Below, piece by piece: positions 28,897-37,343 of a stretch of DNA of 64,000 nucleotides. The position numbers were made by a program, and so were the translations under genes. The notes below the pieces were generated by a model, which made no database searches, was not told the DNA's origin, and saw nothing but the letters and a program-made list of their open reading frames with translations. The first letter of the stretch is position 1; each line of letters starts with the position of its first letter. The stretch spans positions 868,001 through 932,000 of the forward strand of contig NZ_LMHH01000001.1 in the NCBI RefSeq assembly GCF_001427865.1. The letters run 5' to 3'. This stretch comes from Altererythrobacter sp. Root672. GTDB lineage: Bacteria > Pseudomonadota > Alphaproteobacteria > Sphingomonadales > Sphingomonadaceae.

Positions 28897-30303
28897 ATGG
28901 GGGAATTAGCAGTTTCGATCCGACCTGAGATCGAGGATCTTCTCGCGCAGCTGGGCGAGCAGGCCGGGGACATTTCGGTCCAATGCAGCGACACCGGCGG
29001 TATCGTCGGCAAGCTCAATCGCCAGATCTCGGCTGAAGCTGTCCGGCTGGACCAACTCGTCGAGGCGATGGCCTCGCTTAACGCCAGCCAGGCGGAAAGC
29101 CGCGGGGCGACCGAGGAACTGCTGCAGACTGCCACCGTCGCATTCGACGTGCTCGAGCGCGGCAACAAGGTCGCGCAGGTCTCTCTCAACGAAGTTTCGA
29201 AGCTGGTGAGCGATGTCACCGGCATCGACGGCCAGCTCCAGGGCTTCCTCGAAACGCTGGGCACGATCGGCGACGTGACGCGGACGCTCAACCAGTTGGC
29301 CGAGCAGACCGAACTGCTCAGCTTCAACGCCCGGATCGAGGCGGCGCGGGGCGGGGAAGCGACGCGGCCGTTCGAGGTCCTGGCGACGGAGATACGCCGA
29401 CTGGCGCACACCACTTCGGACTCCTCGACCCAAGTGGGACGCAGCATCACCCGGCTGGAACAATCCGCCGGGACATTGATCGGCTCGCTGAAGGCCAATA
29501 TCGCCAGCGGCCGGGAAACGACCCGTCATATTGAGGCGCTGAGCGATTCCCTGTCCGAGATGGCAGCACTGGTGCACCAGTTTCGCGACCGCTCGCTGGC
29601 GATCGCGGCCAGCAACAAACGCGCCGAGGTCGACGTTGCGACGCTTGACGCAGGGCTCGTCGAATTCGGTGAGGTCGCGGCGGAAAGCACGCTCAAGGCC
29701 AAGCAAGCAGGCGAACAGCTCGATGACCTGGAAACCCGGGCCAACGACATGCTCAACCAGGTCGCCCATGGCGGCATCGAGACGCGCAACACACCGCTGA
29801 TCGAGTTTGCACTGGAGGGCGCGCGCGAGGTCACTTCGTTGATCGAACGACACCTTGGGGGCCCGGAGTTGCGCGAAGCCGCGCTGTTCGACACCAACTA
29901 CATTCCCCGGCCTGGCACCGATCCGGTCCAGTACGATAACGCCTTCGCCGACTTCGCCGACAAGCACATTCGGCCTTTGCTCGACAATCACACTCGGCTC
30001 CAGCGCGCGGTGGTCGGCTGCTGCCTGATCGACATGAACGGCTACCTGCCGACCCACATTACCGAGCGCAGCCAGGGCCAGATTCCGGGCCAGCGCCTGC
30101 GCAACCTGGAGTTCGCCCGCAACCGCCAGATCTTCATGGACAACCAGACGCGTCGCGCGCTCGATGGGGAGGGGGAGTTCTTCCTGTTCGCCTATCGCCA
30201 GGACCTGGGCGATGGACGGTTTCGCGCGTTGCGCAGCGTGTTCGTGCCGCTTACCTTCGCGGGACATCGCTGGGGTCTCTACGAGGTCGGCTTCCTGCTC
30301 TAG
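28897..30303 (+). CDS. Soluble methyl-accepting chemotaxis-type receptor 2, divergent tip
   Basis: A 468-residue protein without membrane segments, similar in layout to receptor 1. The signalling tip is altered: LSFNARIEAARGGEATRPFE followed by VLATEIRRLA at about 141-170, against the canonical LALNAAIEAARAGE. CheA/CheW contact may therefore be weaker or changed. The C-terminal module has MNGYLPTH and ends HRWGLYEVGFLL. The start is uncertain between ATG 28897 and ATG 28864 (479 residues); the palindromes over 28864 favour 28897. Neither has a strong ribosome site. It converges on parE, 8 bases apart. Confidence 0.85.
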   Translation: MGELAVSIRPEIEDLLAQLGEQAGDISVQCSDTGGIVGKLNRQISAEAVRLDQLVEAMASLNASQAESRGATEELLQTATVAFDVLERGNKVAQVSLNEVSKLVSDVTGIDGQLQGFLETLGTIGDVTRTLNQLAEQTELLSFNARIEAARGGEATRPFEVLATEIRRLAHTTSDSSTQVGRSITRLEQSAGTLIGSLKANIASGRETTRHIEALSDSLSEMAALVHQFRDRSLAIAASNKRAEVDVATLDAGLVEFGEVAAESTLKAKQAGEQLDDLETRANDMLNQVAHGGIETRNTPLIEFALEGAREVTSLIERHLGGPELREAALFDTNYIPRPGTDPVQYDNAFADFADKHIRPLLDNHTRLQRAVVGCCLIDMNGYLPTHITERSQGQIPGQRLRNLEFARNRQIFMDNQTRRALDGEGEFFLFAYRQDLGDGRFRALRSVFVPLTFAGHRWGLYEVGFLL

Positions 30304-30311
30304 GCGCCTGC

Positions 30312-32288
30312 TCAGGCGTCAATCATGTCGCGGTCCAGTTCGCCGGCGCGGTTCTGGATGAAGTTGAAGCGATGCTCCGGATTGCGGCCCATCAGCTGGT
30401 CGACGAGCTCTTTCACCGCAAAGCGCTGCTCGTGCTCGGCCGGCAGGGTGATGCGCGTCATCGTGCGCGTCTCCACGCTCATGGTCGTCTCGCGCAGCTG
30501 CTGCGGGTTCATCTCGCCGAGCCCCTTGAAGCGGCTGACCTCGATCTTTCTGCCCTTGAACACGGTCTCCTCCAGCTCTTTCCGATGGGCGTCATCGCGG
30601 GCGTAGCGGCTCTCCTTGCCGGCCGTGAGGCGGTAGAGCGGAGGCTGGGCCAGGAACAGGTGACCGTTCTTCACGATCTCGGTCATTTCCTGGAAGAAGA
30701 AGGTCATCAGCAGTGTGGCGATGTGCGCACCGTCGACGTCGGCGTCAGTCATGATGACGACCCGGTCATAGCGCAGCTGGTCCGGGTTGCAGTCCTTGCG
30801 CACGCCGCAGCCGAGGGCGAGGATCAGGTCGGCGATTTCGCTATTGGCGCGGATCTTGTCGGCCGTGGCGCTCGCCACGTTGAGGATCTTGCCGCGGATC
30901 GGCAGGATCGCCTGGGTCTTGCGATCGCGCGCCTGCTTGGCGCTGCCACCGGCGGAATCGCCTTCGACGATGAATATCTCGGTTTCGGCATCGCCTTCGC
31001 CCGAACAGTCGGTGAGCTTGCCCGGCAGGCGCAGCTTGCGGGCGTTGGTCGCAGTCTTGCGCTTGATTTCGCGCTCAGCCTTGCGGCGCAGGCGCTCGTC
31101 CATCCGCTCCATCACCGAACCGAGCAGCGCGCGCCCGCGCTCCATGTTGTCGGCAAGGAAATGGTCGAAGTGATCGCGCACTGCGTTCTCGACCAGGCGC
31201 GCGGCCTCGGGGCTGGTCAGGCGGTCCTTGGTCTGGCTCTGGAACTGCGGCTCACGGATGAACACCGAAAGCATGATCTCGCTGCCGGTGATGATGTCAT
31301 CGGCCGAGATGTCCTTGGCCTTCTTTTGCCCGACCAGCTCGCCGAATGCGCGAATGCCCTTGGCGAGAGCCGAACGCAGGCCCTGTTCGTGCGTCCCGCC
31401 ATCGGGGGTGGGAACGGTGTTGCAATACCAGCTGGTTGAGCCGTCCGACCACAGCGGCCAGGCGACAGCCCATTCGACGCGGCCCTGTTCTTCGGGGAAG
31501 TCCTGCCGCCCGGTGAAGAACTCGCTGGTGACGCACTCGCGCGTGCCGACCTGTTCGGTGAGGTGGTCGGCGAGACCGCCGGGGAACTGGAACACCGCCT
31601 CCTCGGGAACGCCGTCAACGGCGAGCGAGGGATCGCAATTCCAGCGGATCTCGACCCCGGCGTAGAGGTAGGCCTTCGACCGCGCGAGCTTGAACAGGCG
31701 CATCGGCTTGAACTGCCGGTCGCCAAAGATCTCCTGATCGGGAGTGAAGGCTACGGTCGTGCCGCGCCGGTTGGGCGTGCTGCCGATACGCGTGAGCGGG
31801 CCCGTGGGGTGCCCTCGCGAGAACTCTTGCGCGAAGACTTCCTTGTTGCGCGCAACTTCGACCCGCACGTTTTCGCTCAGCGCATTGACCACGCTCACGC
31901 CAACGCCGTGCAGGCCGCCGCTCGTCGCATAGGCCTTGCCCGAAAACTTGCCGCCCGAGTGAAGCGTGGTGAGGATCACCTCCAGCGCCGACTTGCCGGG
32001 AAATTTCGGATGCTCGTCGATCGGCATGCCGCGACCGTTGTCACTGATCGTCAGCCGGTTGCCGACATCGAGCGTGACCTCGATACGGTTGGCGTGGCCC
32101 GCCACCGCTTCGTCCATCGAGTTGTCGAGCACTTCGGCGGCGAGATGGTGCAGCGCGCGCTCGTCCGTGCCGCCGATGTACATGCCGGGACGGCGACGTA
32201 CCGGTTCCAGCCCTTCGAGGACTTCGATCGCGGAGGAGTCATAATCCCCGCCACCGGCGGGCAACTTGTCGAACAGGTCTTCGGACAT
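30312..32288 (-). CDS. parE: DNA topoisomerase IV subunit B
   Basis: A 658-residue GHKL-type ATPase subunit that decatenates chromosomes together with ParC. The N-terminal ATP site includes [18 protein letters not shown] and [15 protein letters not shown]. The TOPRIM part has [25 protein letters not shown] and the metal site [10 protein letters not shown]. The length, well under the 800 or so residues of GyrB, together with its sequence, marks it as ParE. The start at 32288 (MSEDLFDKL) is preferred to an ATG at 32324. No parC is in the window. Confidence 0.96.
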   Translation of the reverse strand: MSEDLFDKLPAGGGDYDSSAIEVLEGLEPVRRRPGMYIGGTDERALHHLAAEVLDNSMDEAVAGHANRIEVTLDVGNRLTISDNGRGMPIDEHPKFPGKSALEVILTTLHSGGKFSGKAYATSGGLHGVGVSVVNALSENVRVEVARNKEVFAQEFSRGHPTGPLTRIGSTPNRRGTTVAFTPDQEIFGDRQFKPMRLFKLARSKAYLYAGVEIRWNCDPSLAVDGVPEEAVFQFPGGLADHLTEQVGTRECVTSEFFTGRQDFPEEQGRVEWAVAWPLWSDGSTSWYCNTVPTPDGGTHEQGLRSALAKGIRAFGELVGQKKAKDISADDIITGSEIMLSVFIREPQFQSQTKDRLTSPEAARLVENAVRDHFDHFLADNMERGRALLGSVMERMDERLRRKAEREIKRKTATNARKLRLPGKLTDCSGEGDAETEIFIVEGDSAGGSAKQARDRKTQAILPIRGKILNVASATADKIRANSEIADLILALGCGVRKDCNPDQLRYDRVVIMTDADVDGAHIATLLMTFFFQEMTEIVKNGHLFLAQPPLYRLTAGKESRYARDDAHRKELEETVFKGRKIEVSRFKGLGEMNPQQLRETTMSVETRTMTRITLPAEHEQRFAVKELVDQLMGRNPEHRFNFIQNRAGELDRDMIDA

Positions 32289-32324
32289 GATCAGGCTATA
32301 GGGTGCCGCTTTGCGCGGGTTCAA

Positions 32325-32360
32325 GCGACAGGCGAGAAGTTATCCGCTCCCGCCTGTCGC
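32325..32360. repeat. 10-bp inverted repeat between the LpoA-like gene and parE
   Basis: GCGACAGGCG (32325-32334) pairs perfectly with CGCCTGTCGC (32351-32360) across a 16-base loop, downstream of the LpoA-like gene and upstream of parE on the same strand. No T-tract follows on the minus strand, so it is a hairpin of uncertain role rather than a canonical terminator. Confidence 0.5.
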
Positions 32361-32369
32361 AAAAGGTCT

Positions 32370-33518
32370 TCAGAACCGAGTCGGAGCGGGATCGAGGACA
32401 GAAACCGTCCCATTCCCGACCTGCCGCACTTCCATGGCCCGTTCGCCGATGCCGGTGCTCCGGAAGCGGAATGGTCCGTCGAGGCCGAGGAAACCGTCGT
32501 CGCCGAGCATTTGCCCGGTCGGGAAAGGACGGCCAGGTTGCCAGTCGCGGGCAATGCGCAAGGTCAGCAGCACCGCGTCATAACCCAGCGTAGCTACGCG
32601 GAAGGGCTGCTCGCCAAAGCGCGTTTGATAGCTGGTGGCGAACTGGCGGTAGCGGGTGTCGGACACCGAAGAGTACCAGGCGCCGCGCATCGCCGGTGCG
32701 TTGGCAATGCTGGCTTCGCTGCTCCACAGCTCGGTGCCCAGCAAGCGGAGGGCGCCCCCATCCTTCAGCGCATCTGCAGCCATGATCGAAAGCCGGGCGC
32801 CCTCGGCAATGAGCACCGCGTCAAACCCACCGCGAGCCTTCAGCCGCTCTGCAGCGCTGACAATCGAGGTATTTCCGCGATCGAAGCGCTCCGTGGCGAC
32901 AACCGTGCCCCCTGCGGCCTGGACTGCCGCAGTCAAAGCTTCGCCGGAGCGACGCCCGTAGTCGCCATTAGGCAGCAAGGCCGCGAAATTGCGGACACCT
33001 TGAGCTCGTGCGTAAGCGATTGTGCGAGCAATCGACTGCTCGGGAACATGTCCCATCACGAACACGTCGGGCTGCGCCACGGAGGTGTCGTTCGAAAACG
33101 AGACCAACGGCACGTTGGCCGGGCGAGCGCGGGCGAGTACCGGCTCCACGTCCTCGCGCAGCAAGGGCCCAAGGATGAGCTTGTTGCCGTCGCGAATGGC
33201 GTTGGCCGCAGCCGAGCCGGCCCCGGTGGCCGTATCGTACGTGGTGATGCGCAGGTTCTGGGCGCTGGTGTCGAGCAGAGCCATGGTCGTCGCGTTGGCG
33301 ATCGACCGGCCGACAGCTGCGTTTTCCCCGGACAAGGGCACGAGCAACGCAACGCGATGGCGCGCCGTGTCGGTGGGAAGAACATCCTCGCTCGGTCCCG
33401 GTGCCGTAGTCGGCCCAGGCGCCGGCCCAGGACGGCCGCTGTCCGGCACGACCTTACAGGCTGCGAGGAGAACGGTGAGCAAACCAACGGCGAGAACTCG
33501 CCTGGTCATTGCCAACAT
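32370..33518 (-). CDS. LpoA-like penicillin-binding protein activator, lipoprotein
   Basis: A 382-residue lipoprotein with lipobox Cys21 (TVLLAAC) and a Pro-rich linker (PGPAPGPTTAPGPS). A periplasmic binding-protein fold follows, with VALLVPLSGENAAVGRSIANA and AKLLPNGDYG-like (AALLPNGDYGRRSGEAL). This is the C-terminal domain of LpoA, the outer-membrane activator of PBP1a; the N-terminal TPR domain of E. coli LpoA is absent. GGAG precedes the ATG at 33518. It is divergent from rsmI, a conserved arrangement around lpoA-rsmI-yraN. Confidence 0.88.
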   Translation of the reverse strand: MLAMTRRVLAVGLLTVLLAACKVVPDSGRPGPAPGPTTAPGPSEDVLPTDTARHRVALLVPLSGENAAVGRSIANATTMALLDTSAQNLRITTYDTATGAGSAAANAIRDGNKLILGPLLREDVEPVLARARPANVPLVSFSNDTSVAQPDVFVMGHVPEQSIARTIAYARAQGVRNFAALLPNGDYGRRSGEALTAAVQAAGGTVVATERFDRGNTSIVSAAERLKARGGFDAVLIAEGARLSIMAADALKDGGALRLLGTELWSSEASIANAPAMRGAWYSSVSDTRYRQFATSYQTRFGEQPFRVATLGYDAVLLTLRIARDWQPGRPFPTGQMLGDDGFLGLDGPFRFRSTGIGERAMEVRQVGNGTVSVLDPAPTRF

Positions 33519-33556
33519 GCTTGCGGCTCCAACTTGAACTGGGCCACAAGCATCGT

Positions 33557-34405
33557 GTGAACGATACCGACCGACCCGAACCTCTCTCGCACGGCCTCTA
33601 TATTGTTGCCACCCCGATTGGCAATCTCGGTGACATTACCTTGAGGGCAAAGGACACTCTAGCGCGCTGCGATGCCGTGGCGTGCGAGGATACCCGTGTC
33701 ACGGGCAAGCTCCTGCATCACCTCGAGATATCGAAACCCCTGTGGCGATATGACGATCATGCCGGGGAGCGGGACCGAATGCGCCTCCTCGAAGCCATGC
33801 GCACGCAGGCTGTCGTCCTGGTCAGCGACGCGGGGACGCCCTTGATCTCAGATCCGGGCTATCGCCTGGTCAGCGAGGCAAGAGCGGCGGGCATTCCGGT
33901 CACCAGCCTTCCAGGGCCCAGTGCGCCCATCATGGCGCTTACGTTGTCCGGGCTCCCTAGCGACCGGTTCCTGTTCGCGGGCTTCCTTCCGAATAAGGAG
34001 AAGGCTCGCCGCGACGTGCTGGAGGAACTGGCGGCAGTTCGGACCACGCTGGTGTTCTTCGAGACAGCCCCGCGACTGGGCAAGGCGCTGGAGGCGATCG
34101 GAGAGGTGCTGCCCGGCCGCGAAGTGGCGGTCGCGCGTGAGCTCACCAAGCTTTACGAGGAGTGCCGCGTGGGCAGTCCGGCCGAGCTAGCACTGCACTA
34201 TGAGACAAACCCGCCGCGCGGCGAGATCGTGCTTCTGGTTGGTCCTCCAGCGGCCGAAGTGGTAAGCGAGGCCGATGCCGACGCTCTCCTTCGCGAGGCG
34301 CTGGAGACGCTGAAGACATCACAGGCGGCGGCGCAGGTGGCGAAGCTGACCGGCCTCGACCGCAAGGCGCTCTATGCGCGGGCGATGGAACTGCGCGGCG
34401 AGTGA
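33557..34405 (+). CDS. rsmI: 16S rRNA (cytidine(1402)-2'-O)-methyltransferase
   Basis: A 282-residue tetrapyrrole-methylase-fold enzyme that 2'-O-methylates C1402 in the ribosomal decoding centre using SAM. Family blocks are GLYIVATPIGNLGDITLRA, CEDTRVTGKLL, VSDAGTPLISDPGY and LPGPSAPIMALTLSGLP. The start is taken as GTG 33557. An ATG at 33509 would overlap the start of the divergent LpoA-like gene and add unlikely residues. The stop overlaps the yraN GTG by four bases. Confidence 0.95.
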   Translation: MNDTDRPEPLSHGLYIVATPIGNLGDITLRAKDTLARCDAVACEDTRVTGKLLHHLEISKPLWRYDDHAGERDRMRLLEAMRTQAVVLVSDAGTPLISDPGYRLVSEARAAGIPVTSLPGPSAPIMALTLSGLPSDRFLFAGFLPNKEKARRDVLEELAAVRTTLVFFETAPRLGKALEAIGEVLPGREVAVARELTKLYEECRVGSPAELALHYETNPPRGEIVLLVGPPAAEVVSEADADALLREALETLKTSQAAAQVAKLTGLDRKALYARAMELRGE

Positions 34406-34752
34406 AGCGTGAGATTGCCGAGCGGAAGGGCCGGCGCGGCGAAGGCTTTGCCGCGTGGTGGTTGCGTCTCCAGGGCTGGCGTATCGTCGGTCGCCGCGTG
34501 AAGACGCCACGGGGCGAAATCGACCTCATCGCCAGGCGAGGTCGCACTGTGGCTTTTGTCGAAGTCAAATGGCGCGCAGGCGACGTGGGCCTCGCAACCG
34601 CTATCGATGGCTACCGCCTGAAACGGGTCGCGGCCGCCGCCGAAGCCGTTGCGCACAGATATTCTTCTCCGGGAGAGAATATTCGCATCGACGTGCTCCT
34701 GCTTGCGCCGCGCCGCTGGCCGCGCCACATCGTCAACGCCTGGCAGCCCTGA
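34402..34752 (+). CDS. yraN: UPF0102 protein YraN, nuclease-fold
   Basis: A 116-residue member of UPF0102 with a restriction-endonuclease-like core. The motif GEIDLIARRGRTVAFVEVKWR carries the D-x(n)-E-x-K metal site. The role of the family is not established, though DNA processing is suspected. It starts at a GTG overlapping the rsmI stop (GTGA), so it is coupled. gshB follows 10 bases later. Confidence 0.93.
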   Translation: MKREIAERKGRRGEGFAAWWLRLQGWRIVGRRVKTPRGEIDLIARRGRTVAFVEVKWRAGDVGLATAIDGYRLKRVAAAAEAVAHRYSSPGENIRIDVLLLAPRRWPRHIVNAWQP

Positions 34753-34762
34753 GGGGGATCAA

Positions 34763-35713
34763 ATGAGTTTGCGTGTCGCGGTCCAGATGGATCCGCTTGA
34801 GAGCATCAACATTGCGGGAGATTCGAGTTTCGCGCTGATGCTCGCGGCGCAGGCGCGCGGGCATCGGTTGTGGCACTACGACGTGCGCTCGCTCGCGTGG
34901 GAAAACGGCAGGGTCACTGCCTGGGCGCGTCAGGTGCGGGTCCAACGCGTCGAAGGGCAGCACTTCGGATTCGAAGGCGACGAGGCCAAGATCGACCTCG
35001 GGTCCGATATCGATGTGGTCCTGATGCGCCAGGATCCACCATTTGACCTTGGCTACATCAGCGCGGCCTTGCTGCTAGACCGGCTCAAGGGCGAAACGCT
35101 GGTGGTCAACGACCCGAGCAGCGTGATCAACGCGCCCGAGAAGATGTTCGTGCTCGACTATGCCCGCTTTATGCCGCCGACGCTCGTCGCGCGGCGGATC
35201 GAGGACGTGCGGGCCTTCCAGCAGCAGCACGGCGCGGTCGTAGTGAAACCGCTTCATGGCAATGGCGGCAAGGCGATCTTCAAGCTCGAGGCCGATGGGA
35301 CCAATCTTTCGGCCATCACCGAGCTGTTCGGCCAGGTTTGGCCCGAGCCCTTTATGGTCCAACCCTTCCTCCCCGAAGTGGCCGACGGCGACAAGCGCAT
35401 CGTCCTGGTCGATGGCGAGTTCGCGGGGGCCATCAATCGCAAGCCTGGCGAGGGCGAGTTCCGCTCGAACCTTGCCCAGGGCGGCTACGCCGAGGCTACC
35501 GAACTGACTGCGCGGGAAGAGGAAATCTGCGCTGCAATGGGGCCGGAGCTCAAGCGGCGCGGCCTGGTCTTCGTCGGGATCGACGTGATCGGCGGCAAGT
35601 GGCTGACCGAGATCAACGTCACATCACCGACCGGGATCGTTGCTATCGACAAGTTCAACGGCACCGATACTGCGGCCTTGATCTGGGATGCGATCGAGGC
35701 GCGGTTGCGCTGA
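34763..35713 (+). CDS. gshB: Glutathione synthetase
   Basis: A 316-residue ATP-grasp enzyme that joins glycine to gamma-glutamylcysteine. Family segments are VAVQMDPLESINIAGDSSFAL, RQDPPFDLGYI, VNDPSSVINAPEKMF, VVKPLHGNGGKAIF and FVGIDVIGGKWLTEINVTSPTG. GAGGGGG lies seven bases before the ATG at 34763. It is the last gene of rsmI-yraN-gshB and supplies glutathione, the cofactor of the LigF-like GST elsewhere in the window. Confidence 0.97.
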   Translation: MSLRVAVQMDPLESINIAGDSSFALMLAAQARGHRLWHYDVRSLAWENGRVTAWARQVRVQRVEGQHFGFEGDEAKIDLGSDIDVVLMRQDPPFDLGYISAALLLDRLKGETLVVNDPSSVINAPEKMFVLDYARFMPPTLVARRIEDVRAFQQQHGAVVVKPLHGNGGKAIFKLEADGTNLSAITELFGQVWPEPFMVQPFLPEVADGDKRIVLVDGEFAGAINRKPGEGEFRSNLAQGGYAEATELTAREEEICAAMGPELKRRGLVFVGIDVIGGKWLTEINVTSPTGIVAIDKFNGTDTAALIWDAIEARLR

Positions 35714-35715
35714 AG

Positions 35716-35802
35716 TCCTTCGACAGGCTCAGGACGAACGGTTCTTGGGCTATGGGTCCGGTTATCTAACTCAAATCCGTTCGTGCTGAGCTTGTCGAAG
35801 CA
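35716..35802. repeat. 26-bp imperfect inverted repeat, sphingomonad intergenic type
   Basis: The arm 35716-35741 (core TTCGACAGGCTCAGGACGAA) and the arm 35777-35802 are inverted copies matching at 23 of 26 positions, 35 bases apart. The same TTCGACAAGCTCAGCACGAA core is, from memory, dispersed through many Sphingomonadales genomes, where it creates spurious ORFs. Placed after gshB, it could also act as a terminator hairpin. Confidence 0.75.
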
Positions 35803-35844
35803 CCGCTCCGAACCCATCCCTTAAGTTCGAACATTGTAAGCCCC

Positions 35845-36450
35845 ATGCACGAATTCATCATCGATGCCATCGCGTTAGGTGGATACTGGGGGATCGCCTT
35901 GCTGATGGCGATCGAGAACATTTTCCCGCCCATCCCGTCCGAAGTGATCATGGGCATTGGCGGCCTGCTGGTCGGGCGGGGGGAGATGGAGTTCTGGCCC
36001 CTGCTTATCGCCGGGACCGTGGGCTCTACCGCCGGCAACTACGTGTGGTTCTGGCTCGGCGACAAATGGGGCTATCGCCGCCTTGCCCCGCTGATCGAGA
36101 GGTATGGCCGCTGGCTGACCCTCGAATGGGAAGACATTGAGAACGCCACCCGCTTCTTCCAGCGGCACGGACAATGGATCGTGCTGGTCCTGCGCTTCTC
36201 GCCGTTCCTGCGTACGATGATTTCGCTGCCGGCCGGACTGTCGCACATGAAGGCGTGGAAGTTCCTGCTGTTCACCTTCATCGGGGCCGGAATCTGGAAC
36301 GTGCTGCTGATCTACGGCGGCCAGTGGCTCGGCCGCTACTTCGAGGAGTCGCAGGACGTGCTGGCGTGGATCGTGCTCGGGGCCTTCGGTCTGGCGATCG
36401 TGGCCTATGCCTGGCGGGTATTCACCTGGAAGCCGCGCTCGGAACGCTAG
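35845..36450 (+). CDS. DedA family membrane protein
   Basis: A 201-residue inner-membrane protein with the DedA/VTT pattern IENIFPPIPSEVIMGIGG, then GSTAGNYVWFWLGDKWG and RFSPFLRTMISLPAGLSHM. DedA proteins are undecaprenyl-phosphate or phospholipid flippase-type transporters needed for envelope stability. The gene lies downstream of the inverted repeat, so it likely has its own promoter. Its TAG overlaps the xerC stop on the other strand (CTAG). Confidence 0.92.
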   Translation: MHEFIIDAIALGGYWGIALLMAIENIFPPIPSEVIMGIGGLLVGRGEMEFWPLLIAGTVGSTAGNYVWFWLGDKWGYRRLAPLIERYGRWLTLEWEDIENATRFFQRHGQWIVLVLRFSPFLRTMISLPAGLSHMKAWKFLLFTFIGAGIWNVLLIYGGQWLGRYFEESQDVLAWIVLGAFGLAIVAYAWRVFTWKPRSER

Positions 36451-37343
36451 GCCTTTTCCCGCGGGTGGGCTGAGCGGTAGGCCTCGAGCATCGTTGCCGC
36501 GTCGACCCGGGTGTAGATCTGCGTCGATCCCAGGCTCGCATGTCCGAGCAGTTCCTGCAGGCTGCGCAAGTCCGCGCCGGCCCCGAGCAGGTGTGTCGCA
36601 AAGCTATGCCGTAGGGCGTGAGGGGTTGCCGTGGCGGGCAGGCCAAGCGCGATGCGTGCCCGAGCCATGGCCTTCTGCACCATGCCTTGGCTCAACTGTC
36701 CGCCCTTCGCTCCACGGAACAGGGGCTGCGAGGACTCCAGCGGGAAGGGGCAGCGCTTCACGTAGTCCGCCACCGCCGCTCGGACCAAGGGCAGGATCGG
36801 CACGACGCGCTGCTTGTTGCCCTTGCCCGTCACCACCAGCGTTTCGCTCAAGGGAGCATCCGAACCCTTGAGCGACAGCGCCTCGGCGATCCGTAGCCCG
36901 GCGCCATAGAGCAACAACAACACCGCCCGATCACGCGCACCGATCCAGTCTTCGGCTGAGGTTTCCTTCACCGTCTCGGCAAGGTTCGCCGCCTCGTCGG
37001 GAGTGACCGGGCGCGGCAGGCCCTTCTTGATCCGTGGACCGCGGAGCCGGGGAGGGGCGGCGTCCACGAACCCGGCTTGCTCCCTGGCATAGGCGAGAAA
37101 TGCCTTCAGCGCCGACAACTCGCGGGCGGCGGAAACGTTGCTCAGTCCTTCGGCGCGCCGCAGGGCCAGCTGCATCCGCAAGTCCGCCGGACCTAGCCGG
37201 GCAAGCGTTCCCCAATCGGCCGCGTCGATCCGCTCCAGCCAGCGTTCTGCAGTTGCGACGTAAGCCCGGACAGTGTGCGGTGACCGCCGTCGCCCCATCG
37301 CGAGGTGCTCCCGCCATTGGTTGAGGAGCACGCCTTCACTCAT
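36447..37343 (-). CDS. xerC: Tyrosine recombinase XerC
   Basis: A 298-residue site-specific recombinase that resolves chromosome dimers at dif with XerD. An N-terminal SAM-like DNA-binding domain is followed by the catalytic domain. Catalytic residues are visible: Arg in YGAGLRIAEAL, Lys in TGKGNKQR, His and Arg in HALRHSFATHLL, His in LLGHASLGST, and Tyr in QIYTRV. The start at 37343 overlaps the hemW stop by four bases. Housekeeping role; there is no sign of an integrated element. Confidence 0.93.
   Translation of the reverse strand: MSEGVLLNQWREHLAMGRRRSPHTVRAYVATAERWLERIDAADWGTLARLGPADLRMQLALRRAEGLSNVSAARELSALKAFLAYAREQAGFVDAAPPRLRGPRIKKGLPRPVTPDEAANLAETVKETSAEDWIGARDRAVLLLLYGAGLRIAEALSLKGSDAPLSETLVVTGKGNKQRVVPILPLVRAAVADYVKRCPFPLESSQPLFRGAKGGQLSQGMVQKAMARARIALGLPATATPHALRHSFATHLLGAGADLRSLQELLGHASLGSTQIYTRVDAATMLEAYRSAHPREKA

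Noticed and set aside
31563-33560. A 665-codon plus-strand ORF across parE and the LpoA-like gene.
   Set aside because: It is antisense to two genes with complete motifs, and nothing recognisable is encoded.
35716-35817. Short ORFs over the inverted repeat after gshB.
   Set aside because: Their peptides, of the SFDKLRTN and RPEPVEG type, are the usual spurious translations of this dispersed repeat.
36447-37343. The tyrosine recombinase as a sign of an integrated element.
   Set aside because: Length, motifs and coupling to hemW fit the housekeeping XerC, and no attachment repeats or phage genes are nearby.
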